A stretch of DNA of 6,960 bases, taken from Calditrichota bacterium (GTDB taxonomy: Bacteria; Zhuqueibacterota; Zhuqueibacteria; Zhuqueibacterales; Geothermadaptataceae). The notes below the pieces were generated by a model. It was not told the origin of the DNA, made no database searches, and was given only the letters and a program-made list of their open reading frames with translations. Where the stretch lies: assembly GCA_008501545.1 (NCBI GenBank), contig QQUM01000653.1, positions 1 through 6,960 on the forward strand, written 5' to 3'. Shown here piece by piece: positions 1 through 5,282 of the stretch. Every line of letters begins with the position of its first letter. Positions within the stretch are counted from its first letter, which is position 1. Made by a program: the position numbers and the translations under genes.

Positions 1-647
1 TGTTCTCAAATGCATCTGCGCAGCAATTTCATGTTGGTGTATTTGGTGGATTGCATAAATCCAATATGACAATCACCGACGACTTTGGAAAAGATCAAGA
101 AACCGAATCGATGAATTACGGTGGCGTCGGTGCTGTGCTGGGATACACACTGAATTCACAATTCACAGTGGAAATACAGCCAATGTACATGCAAAAAGGG
201 GCACTTCTGAAAGGGAGTACAACCGATCCCGGTGATATCGATCTGGAGTTTAAATCCCATTTCATCGACGTGCCTGTGCTGTTGAAAATGCATTTCGGTG
301 AAGAAGCGCGACCCTATTTGCTTGCCGGTCCCCGACTCGGCTATAAACTCAGCTCAACAGCTGGTGGAAATGTGATGGGCATCGAATTCGAAGCTGATAC
401 CGATCCGGTGATGAATTCCATTGATCTCGGTCTCACCCTGGGGGCTGGAATTTCTGTTCCCATTCGCAAACTTCATGGTTTTATCGAAGGGCGGTATTCC
501 TGGGGTTTTATCGATCTCAACAAAGGCGGCACTGTTGAATTCAAAGGTGGCGGATTGACTCAAGTCGATGAAGTATCGAAAGATGCTGAGCTGAAAAACA
601 AAGGACTTGAGATTTTGTTTGGCCTCACAATGCCATTGGGTAAGTAA
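1..647 (+). CDS. PorT-family outer-membrane beta-barrel protein, 5'-truncated by window
   Basis: The open frame continues upstream of the window (reading from base 3), so the TTG at 51 is not the real start. The first visible residues end in Ala-Ser-Ala followed by QQFHVGVFGG, which looks like a signal-peptidase I site between bases 20 and 21; the mature protein is therefore almost complete at about 208 residues. The pattern is that of the outer-membrane beta-barrel family often annotated 'porin family protein' or PorT (PF13568-like): an N-terminal GVFGG strand, alternating amphipathic strands, a QPMYMQKG segment, a strand with FIDVPVLLK, then PYLLAGPRLGY, and a Gly-rich LGLTLGAGISV strand followed by EGRYSWGF. 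Such proteins fold as eight-stranded barrels in the outer membrane; the specific role is unknown. The end at PLGK lacks the terminal aromatic residue typical of proteobacterial barrels, which is common in this family. It is followed by a 149-nt gap and is probably a separate unit from the hydrolases downstream. Confidence 0.85.
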   Translation, partial: FSNASAQQFHVGVFGGLHKSNMTITDDFGKDQETESMNYGGVGAVLGYTLNSQFTVEIQPMYMQKGALLKGSTTDPGDIDLEFKSHFIDVPVLLKMHFGEEARPYLLAGPRLGYKLSSTAGGNVMGIEFEADTDPVMNSIDLGLTLGAGISVPIRKLHGFIEGRYSWGFIDLNKGGTVEFKGGGLTQVDEVSKDAELKNKGLEILFGLTMPLGK

Positions 648-683
648 TCGGTGAAGAAATCCGCATATAAGTGTGCAATTTTC

Positions 684-744
684 CTGCGAAGCCGCAGTAT
701 AAGATTTTTATTGTTTAAAACAAAAAACACTGTCGGCTTCGCAG
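684..744. repeat. Inverted repeat with 30-nt AT-rich loop, possible terminator
   Basis: The left arm at 684-698 (CTGCGAAGCCGCAGT) pairs with the right arm at 729-744 (ACTGTCGGCTTCGCAG): an 11-bp perfect outer stem plus 4 bp, with a single bulged T at 733. The loop at 699-728 is very AT-rich and contains a smaller near-palindrome (TTGTTT-A-AAACAA). It lies 37 nt after the beta-barrel stop codon, where a transcription terminator would be expected. There is no clear T-run after the right arm, so it is not a textbook intrinsic terminator. It could equally be an RNA-stabilising structure or a copy of a dispersed intergenic repeat. Confidence 0.55.
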
Positions 745-786
745 TTTAGCACTATGTCTATGGTTCTTCAATAAAATGAAACAGGC

Positions 787-790
787 GAGG
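787..790 (+). promoter_or_regulatory. Ribosome binding site deciding the start at 797
   Basis: GAGG lies 6 nt before the ATG at 797. The alternative in-frame ATG at 776 has only AT-rich sequence before it, so the downstream ATG is the better start. Confidence 0.55.
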
Positions 791-796
791 TACATA

Positions 797-1333
797 ATGT
801 GTAAGTACCTAAGCAGAATTTTGATCATAACAGTTTATCTAATTCTTGTTAATTGCAGTGGCGATTCACCGACACAGTATGAATACAGCAATTCACCAAG
901 AGCATATTTCGAGACAAATTATTACGATTTGTTCTTCGGAATGAATGGATATGAAACAGTCGGACACAGCGAACTTATAGCAGCGCTTCAGGCGCATACT
1001 GGAATTCCTGTGGAACAATACCTTGATCAATGGATTAAAAACAATGCCAAAATCGATCTTTCGATAAAAAATGTTGTCATTCAACAAAATGGCAATGGTT
1101 ATGAAACCAGTGTAGAGTTCAATGCCGAGTCTGATAAAGACTACGAAATATTTACAGCTCTGGGTTACAGAACCTCGCCTGAGGGAGAGATGACCATCAT
1201 TGAGGTGAACACAACAAAAACAGGCTCCCAATCGCTTTCTTTTACCAGTGATGCAAGACCACTATATATACAACTTGATCCGGATTTTCGGGTACCACAG
1301 GTTGCGTTAAACAACGACAGTTGGTCGCGATGA
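797..1333 (+). CDS. Small lipoprotein resembling the C-terminal end of an M1-family aminopeptidase
   Basis: The product is 178 residues from the ATG at 797 (185 from the alternative ATG at 776). It begins with a short basic stretch, a hydrophobic segment and a lipobox-like LVNC, giving lipid-anchored Cys20; Asn before the Cys is unusual, so anchoring is likely but not certain. Residues about 36-83 (YFETNYYDLFFGMNGYETV, then SELIAAL, then TGIPVEQYLDQWI) resemble the end of the M1 metallopeptidase catalytic region, where a 'tG.....ff.qWi' segment closes the helical part. The following beta-rich stretch, residues about 86-165 with IQLDPDFRV near the end, resembles the small beta-domain that follows it. 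The HEXXH zinc site and GAMEN substrate motif of M1 enzymes are absent, and the 5' gap is too short to encode them. It is therefore not expected to be a peptidase. It could be a binding or accessory domain, or a decayed remnant that gained or kept a signal peptide. The similarity is judged by eye. Confidence 0.6.
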   Translation: MCKYLSRILIITVYLILVNCSGDSPTQYEYSNSPRAYFETNYYDLFFGMNGYETVGHSELIAALQAHTGIPVEQYLDQWIKNNAKIDLSIKNVVIQQNGNGYETSVEFNAESDKDYEIFTALGYRTSPEGEMTIIEVNTTKTGSQSLSFTSDARPLYIQLDPDFRVPQVALNNDSWSR

Positions 1334-1380
1334 AGAATTGATAATCCAATAAATGCCCTAACCAATACAAGACATCAAAC

Positions 1381-1480
1381 CCAGGCTGAAGGTCAGTGAG
1401 GCAACATAACCAGCTTTATTCATGCAACGCGCCAAGTGAACGATGTGCAGGAGATCCCCCCTGCCCAATCCTGGTGTTCA
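1381..1480. other. GC-richer non-coding block of unknown nature
   Basis: This stretch is about 54% G+C by count, against clearly AT-rich sequence on both sides, and has no convincing reading frame. It contains short self-complementary pieces: CTGA-AGG-TCAG near 1386-1396, and a GCAGG (1447-1451) / CCTGC (1460-1464) stem with an 8-nt loop. The decamer GCAACATAAC occurs at 1401-1410 and again just downstream at 1489-1498. The composition suggests a structured RNA or the remnant of a mobile element. I have only a faint impression that parts look like the RNA region upstream of group II intron maturases, and cannot support that claim from the sequence. Confidence 0.25.
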
Positions 1481-1494
1481 TGAATTAAGCAACA

Positions 1495-1510
1495 TAACTT
1501 CTAGAAGTTA
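1495..1510. promoter_or_regulatory. Perfect 16-bp palindrome, candidate operator
   Basis: TAACTTCTAGAAGTTA is a perfect 8+8 palindrome without spacer. It ends 25 nt before the ATG at 1536, a position suited to binding by a dimeric repressor or activator over the promoter or leader of the first hydrolase gene. It is too AT-rich and lacks the loop and T-run needed for a terminator. No second copy was found in front of the other genes, so its role is inferred only from symmetry and position. Confidence 0.35.
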
Positions 1511-1525
1511 ATACGACAAAAATTT

Positions 1526-1529
1526 GGAG
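1526..1529 (+). promoter_or_regulatory. Ribosome binding site deciding the start at 1536
   Basis: GGAG lies 6 nt before the ATG at 1536. The in-frame TTG at 1524 overlaps this site and is not the start. Confidence 0.65.
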
Positions 1530-1535
1530 AGCCCG

Positions 1536-2747
1536 ATGGATGTGACACAAAGATTGAAAATGCAAAAATCACTTTCTCGGTATTTCCATATTCTAAAATT
1601 CTTTATCCTATTTTCACTCACTTTACCAGTTTCATGCAGCAAAAAAACCGTCGATCCGGGGCCTGTATATAATTTTACAATCCCGGAAGAAACAGGAGAT
1701 GGCTGGACAGTTGCATCCCTGACTGAGGTTGGTATCGATGAAGGGCCGTTAACGAATCTGATGACTCGCCTGGATGAGACGAACGAGCACAACATCCACA
1801 GCTTATTAATAATTAAAAATGGTAAGTTGGTGTTTGAAAAATACTTTACCGGTGACAAATTCAATTTAGCGCAGTACACCGGCGAAACCGGCTTCGATCG
1901 CAGTGATACACACAATCTTTGTTCCGCCACCAAAAGTTTCACATCGGCACTTATCGGCATCGCTATCGAACAGGGATTCATCGAGTCGGTCGAGCAAAAG
2001 GTTTTCGATTTCTTTCCGGAACACGCGGATCTGTTAAGCACAAATCCGGAAAAAGGCAATCTGACCCTGAACCATTTGTTGACGATGACATCCGGTCTTG
2101 AATGGGACGATGAATCAACTTCCTATTTTGATCCAGTAAACGATATGAACCGTTTATTTAACAGCAGGAACCCGATTCGCTTCATTCTCGCCAAAGATTT
2201 TGTCCATTCACCGGGCGCTGTCTTTGAATACAAAAACTGCAACACAAACGTGCTTGGCGAAATCATTAAAAAAGCCAGCCTGATGCGCCTCGATACCTTT
2301 TCCGAAGATTATCTTTTCAGCAAACTGGGCATCACCGACTTTGAATGGCAAATGATATCAGCTGATGTCGTCTTTTGTTCCGGTGATCTGCGTCTTCGAC
2401 CGAGGGATATGGCAAAATTCGGTTATCTGTTTCTCAATGGTGGCGTTTGGCAAAATGCAAGAATCATCTCGCAGGCATGGACAGAAAATTCGATCCATCG
2501 ACACAATGAACTCGATGACTACTGGTTTGATTCAGACGGGTACGGTTACAAATGGTGGTTGTGGAATGACATCGATGGAGTAGCGGTGAATGCTTATGCA
2601 GCATCTGGCTGGGGCGGACAATGGATCATTATTTTACCGGATTACGATACGGTTTTTGTCACGACAGGCGGGAATTACTACACCGAAGAAACACTGTCAA
2701 TTCAAACACTTTTAGTTGAATACATCCTTCCGGCAGTTGCACATTGA
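1536..2747 (+). CDS. Lipoprotein serine hydrolase, beta-lactamase / family VIII esterase / NylB-like
   Basis: 403 residues, starting at the ATG preceded by GGAG. The N-terminus has a hydrophobic segment ending in PVSC, giving a likely lipid anchor at Cys34 (Pro at -3 is non-canonical). The beta-lactamase fold (PF00144-type) follows. The nucleophile motif S-x-x-K is SATK at residues 130-133, the general-base motif Y-x-N is YKN at 232-234, and near the C-terminus GWGGQ (Trp359) occupies the place of the penicillin-binding KTG motif. A WGG at this place is reported for family VIII carboxylesterases such as EstB, and the overall style (RPRDMAKFGYLFLNGG, then YGYKWW) resembles NylB-like 6-aminohexanoate-dimer hydrolases. 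Hydrolysis of an ester or small amide is therefore more likely than beta-lactam resistance; the substrate is unknown. It is a clear paralog of the gene at 4112. It stands 202 nt after the previous gene and 192 nt before the next, so it may have its own promoter. Confidence 0.87.
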   Translation: MDVTQRLKMQKSLSRYFHILKFFILFSLTLPVSCSKKTVDPGPVYNFTIPEETGDGWTVASLTEVGIDEGPLTNLMTRLDETNEHNIHSLLIIKNGKLVFEKYFTGDKFNLAQYTGETGFDRSDTHNLCSATKSFTSALIGIAIEQGFIESVEQKVFDFFPEHADLLSTNPEKGNLTLNHLLTMTSGLEWDDESTSYFDPVNDMNRLFNSRNPIRFILAKDFVHSPGAVFEYKNCNTNVLGEIIKKASLMRLDTFSEDYLFSKLGITDFEWQMISADVVFCSGDLRLRPRDMAKFGYLFLNGGVWQNARIISQAWTENSIHRHNELDDYWFDSDGYGYKWWLWNDIDGVAVNAYAASGWGGQWIIILPDYDTVFVTTGGNYYTEETLSIQTLLVEYILPAVAH

Positions 2748-2778
2748 TCGACGTTTTGTGTGCGTAATAACTGGACAC

Positions 2779-2806
2779 AAAGGCGTGTTGTCGGTTGACC
2801 TTTTTT
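2779..2806 (+). terminator. Weak possible terminator after the first hydrolase gene
   Basis: AAAGG (2779-2783) can pair with CCTTT (2799-2803), and the right arm runs into six T residues (2801-2806). The stem is only 5 bp with a 15-nt loop, so efficient termination is doubtful. Confidence 0.2.
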
Positions 2807-2833
2807 CTCATTTTACATTTCCGGAGTTGAAAT

Positions 2834-2917
2834 ATGACGTTGCAGAACAAAACATCGGTAAAAGAATTCATCACCTTATATTCAAACAAAAAAAATATGG
2901 CTGCACTGGATTTATAA
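2834..2917 (+). CDS. Possible 27-residue small ORF in the leader of the Ntn-hydrolase gene
   Basis: An ATG at 2834 is preceded by GGAG (2823-2826) with a 7-nt spacer, a better ribosome site than that of the annotated gene downstream. The frame encodes 27 residues (beginning MTLQNKTSVKEF) and stops at 2915-2917, 22 nt before the ATG at 2940. There is no hydrophobic segment and no recognisable motif. It could be a short leader peptide, or a chance frame in an AT-rich gap. Confidence 0.25.
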   Translation: MTLQNKTSVKEFITLYSNKKNMAALDL

Positions 2918-2939
2918 TTCTAAAAAATGAGAACGGGCT

Positions 2940-4046
2940 ATGAAATCAAATCGTCTCAATCGAACACATTCTGTCATCTCAAAAACAGCAATGCTGAAAA
3001 GTGTAAGTAGTAAATCATCGGTATTCCAGGCGACAGTGGGAAACCATCTGCATCGCTTTTCCATGTTGCTGACTGTTTTATGTGTGTTTTATTTAAGTGG
3101 CTGCACCACCGAAGAAACGCCGACTTCATCCACAAATCAAACTCAGGAAACATCATTCGGTGTCGTGATGCAGGTTGACGACTACCCGCTATTCACACTC
3201 AACTACACAGCCGATTATCACTTCGATTCCTACTTGCAAACGGGCAGCATGCCGGTTGCCACTTCCTTTAGCACAGCAGCCAAAAATTTCGCGTGCACAT
3301 GTTTTTCAGCATTTGGTGGGGAGAATCGCTGGCTCGGTCGGAATTACGACTGGCCGGAGCCATCGACATATTTCCTTGTATTCACCGATCCGCCAGATGG
3401 ATATGCTTCAGTTTCCACAGTCGATCTCACGTTTTTTGCATACGATCATACCGAATCCCCGGATTATCCCGTTAATCAGACGACGTTGCGCACACTGCCT
3501 TTTTTTCCCTTCGATGGAATTAACGAAGCGGGCGTTGCTATCGGCATGAATGCGGTGCCGGAAGCGCGGGCTCCCATGCAACCTGATAAAGTAACCATCG
3601 GCGAATTGCAGCTCATCCGTCTGGTTCTGGATTACGCCGCATCAACAGAAGAAGCGGTAGCATTGATCAAACAATACAACATTCGTATGGAGGAACCACC
3701 CATTCATTACCTCATCGCCGATTCATCCGGCCGCTCGGTCATTGTTGAGTTTAATGGTGGAGAAATGGAGATAATCGAGAATACTGCACCATGGCAAGTG
3801 ACGACAAATTTTGTGATTTCGGGTTTGCAGAACTGGCAGGAGGCGCCTTGCTGGCGGTACACCACGACGTACCAATCCTTGCAAGAATCAGAGGGCGTAC
3901 TGCAGGAAAATACTGCTTTTTATTTACTACAAAAAGCATCGGTTCCAACCACGCGATGGTCGACAGTTTTCGATCTGAAATCAGGTCATTTAAAATTAGC
4001 CGTAGGCAGGAATTTCGAGAAGAAGATATCATCGGCTGGATTTTGA
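2940..4046 (+). CDS. Lipoprotein Ntn-hydrolase, choloylglycine hydrolase / penicillin V acylase-like
   Basis: 368 residues from the ATG at 2940. The lipobox LSGC puts the lipid anchor at Cys55, which is unusually far in; a GTG at 3036 would give an ordinary 22-residue signal peptide, so the true start may be there. The rest fits the linear-amide C-N hydrolase superfamily (PF02275, or the related C45 family), whose nucleophile is an N-terminal Cys exposed by self-cleavage. Visible catalytic equivalents are Cys119 (in ACTCF), Arg134 and Asp137 (in GRNYDW, close to the Cys-to-Arg/Asp spacing of bile salt hydrolase), Asn195 in DGINEAGV, Asn290 in VTTN, and Arg339 in TTRW. Family members cleave amide bonds of bile salts, penicillin V, N-acyl homoserine lactones or N-acylethanolamines; which one applies cannot be read here. 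A second Cys at 121 makes Cys119 the better but not the only candidate nucleophile. It lies between two paralogous serine hydrolases, 65 nt before the second, which suggests cotranscription. Confidence 0.85.
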   Translation: MKSNRLNRTHSVISKTAMLKSVSSKSSVFQATVGNHLHRFSMLLTVLCVFYLSGCTTEETPTSSTNQTQETSFGVVMQVDDYPLFTLNYTADYHFDSYLQTGSMPVATSFSTAAKNFACTCFSAFGGENRWLGRNYDWPEPSTYFLVFTDPPDGYASVSTVDLTFFAYDHTESPDYPVNQTTLRTLPFFPFDGINEAGVAIGMNAVPEARAPMQPDKVTIGELQLIRLVLDYAASTEEAVALIKQYNIRMEEPPIHYLIADSSGRSVIVEFNGGEMEIIENTAPWQVTTNFVISGLQNWQEAPCWRYTTTYQSLQESEGVLQENTAFYLLQKASVPTTRWSTVFDLKSGHLKLAVGRNFEKKISSAGF

Positions 4047-4101
4047 ATGAAGCATTTTAACCTTTTCCTAAAAAATATAGTGGATTGCATTCAGAAAAGC
4101 T

Positions 4102-4106
4102 GGAGG
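4102..4106 (+). promoter_or_regulatory. Strong ribosome binding site deciding the start at 4112
   Basis: GGAGG lies 5 nt before the ATG at 4112, which rules against the upstream in-frame TTG at 4085. Confidence 0.75.
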
Positions 4107-4111
4107 CAAAA

Positions 4112-5266
4112 ATGGTACTTTTAAAAAACATAAAAACAATTGGGGGAAGAACCGTATTAGTCGTTCTCATTGCAATAATTTCAGCAGGCTGTGAAGAGGA
4201 AAATCCTGTAAGCCCGCCAATTTATACCTACACCATTCCCGAACAAATCGATGATGGCTGGGAGACGGCAAGCCTGGCCGACGTCGGATTGGACGAACAG
4301 ACGATCAGCGATGGATTAATCCGCATACATCTCGGCCTTTACAAAAGAGTGCACAGCGTCCTCATTATAAAGGATGACAAACTCGTTCTGGAGGAGTATT
4401 TCAGCGGTGTCAATTCCGATGGGTATTCCACCGAATTCAATCGCAGCATGCGCCATTTTCTTGCATCGGACACCAAAAGTATTACCTCAGCGCTTATGGG
4501 TATTGCCATCGATCAGCAATTTATTCAAAGCGAAGACGAACGCGTTCTCCCGTACTTCCCGCAGTACCACGATGTGCACAACGATCAAAAAGAAAGATTC
4601 ACTATCGAGCATTTCCTTACAATGAGCGCCGGGTTGCAATTTGACGAATGGTCCTACCCCTATTCCGATGAACGCAATGACCACGTCGCCATGAACCAAA
4701 GCAGCGATCCCGTCCATTTCGCGCTCGCACTGCCGATGGAGGCAGAACCCGGAACAGAGTTTACTTACAACAGCGGGCTTCCAATTACGTTGGGAAAAAT
4801 TATTGAAAACGCCAGTTTAATGCCCCTCGATGAATTCGCCGAGACATACCTGTTCACACCACTGGGAATTTCCGATTACACCTGGTGGCGCTATCCCAAC
4901 GGCACTTTCCAGGCTGGCGGCGGCCTGGATATGCTTCCCCGCGATATGGCGAAATTCGGATATTTATATTTAAACGAGGGCAAGTGGCAGGGTGAGCAGA
5001 TTATCTCCAGTGAATGGATCGAGAAATCAATCCAGAATCACATCGCTATCAATTCCAACTGGAATTACGGCTACCTCTGGTGGTTGCGGACTTACGAGAT
5101 CGACACGCACAGTTATGCTTCATATGCAGCGAGAGGATGGGGTGGACAGTACATTCACGTTTTTCCTGAACTGAACATGGTGGTCGTCTTTACCGGTGGC
5201 AATTATACGACCCCCGATCCCACTGACGTCATTTTAATGCAATATATTTTAACGGCAGTGCTTTAA
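4112..5266 (+). CDS. Second lipoprotein serine hydrolase, paralog of the gene at 1536
   Basis: 384 residues from the ATG behind a strong GGAGG. The signal peptide ends in the lipobox SAGC (Cys27), and the following EEENP tail is acidic. The catalytic motifs of the serine beta-lactamase / family VIII esterase fold are present: SDTK at 119-122, YNS at 219-221 (Tyr with Ser in place of the Asn of the paralog), and GWGGQ with Trp343 in place of KTG. It shares with the paralog the linker TIPE..DDGW..ASL..VG just after the anchor, the HS.LIIK strand, TKS.TSAL.GIAI around the nucleophile, RDMAKFGYL, GNY near the end, and the terminal YIL.AV. Identity looks well below 60%, so this is an old duplication. 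The substrate-facing residues next to the nucleophile and the Y-x-N motif differ, suggesting a different substrate. It is probably cotranscribed with the gene 16 nt downstream. Confidence 0.88.
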   Translation: MVLLKNIKTIGGRTVLVVLIAIISAGCEEENPVSPPIYTYTIPEQIDDGWETASLADVGLDEQTISDGLIRIHLGLYKRVHSVLIIKDDKLVLEEYFSGVNSDGYSTEFNRSMRHFLASDTKSITSALMGIAIDQQFIQSEDERVLPYFPQYHDVHNDQKERFTIEHFLTMSAGLQFDEWSYPYSDERNDHVAMNQSSDPVHFALALPMEAEPGTEFTYNSGLPITLGKIIENASLMPLDEFAETYLFTPLGISDYTWWRYPNGTFQAGGGLDMLPRDMAKFGYLYLNEGKWQGEQIISSEWIEKSIQNHIAINSNWNYGYLWWLRTYEIDTHSYASYAARGWGGQYIHVFPELNMVVVFTGGNYTTPDPTDVILMQYILTAVL

Positions 5267-5272
5267 ACGAAC

Positions 5273-5277
5273 GGAGG
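5273..5277 (+). promoter_or_regulatory. Ribosome binding site of the propeller protein gene
   Basis: GGAGG lies 5 nt before the ATG at 5283, immediately after the preceding stop codon at 5264-5266. Confidence 0.75.
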
Positions 5278-5282
5278 AAAAC

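Noticed and set aside
51..53. TTG as start of the beta-barrel gene
   Set aside because: The frame is open upstream and shows a signal-peptide end and the first strand before this codon, so the start lies outside the window.
1508..2059. 183-codon open frame on the minus strand
   Set aside because: It lies antisense to the first serine hydrolase, whose catalytic motif region it overlaps. It has no family resemblance and no ribosome site.
3175..3549. 124-codon + strand frame inside the Ntn-hydrolase gene
   Set aside because: It overlaps the catalytic Cys/Arg/Asp region in another frame, and its product is low-complexity in character and not family-like.
4079..4090. 11-bp match (GTGGATTGCAT) to bases near 46-56
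   Set aside because: It is short, with one copy inside coding sequence and no structure around either, so chance is the simplest explanation.
1536..5266. Beta-lactam resistance genes
   Set aside because: The fold matches, but the KTG motif is replaced by WGG and the style is that of esterases or NylB-like hydrolases.
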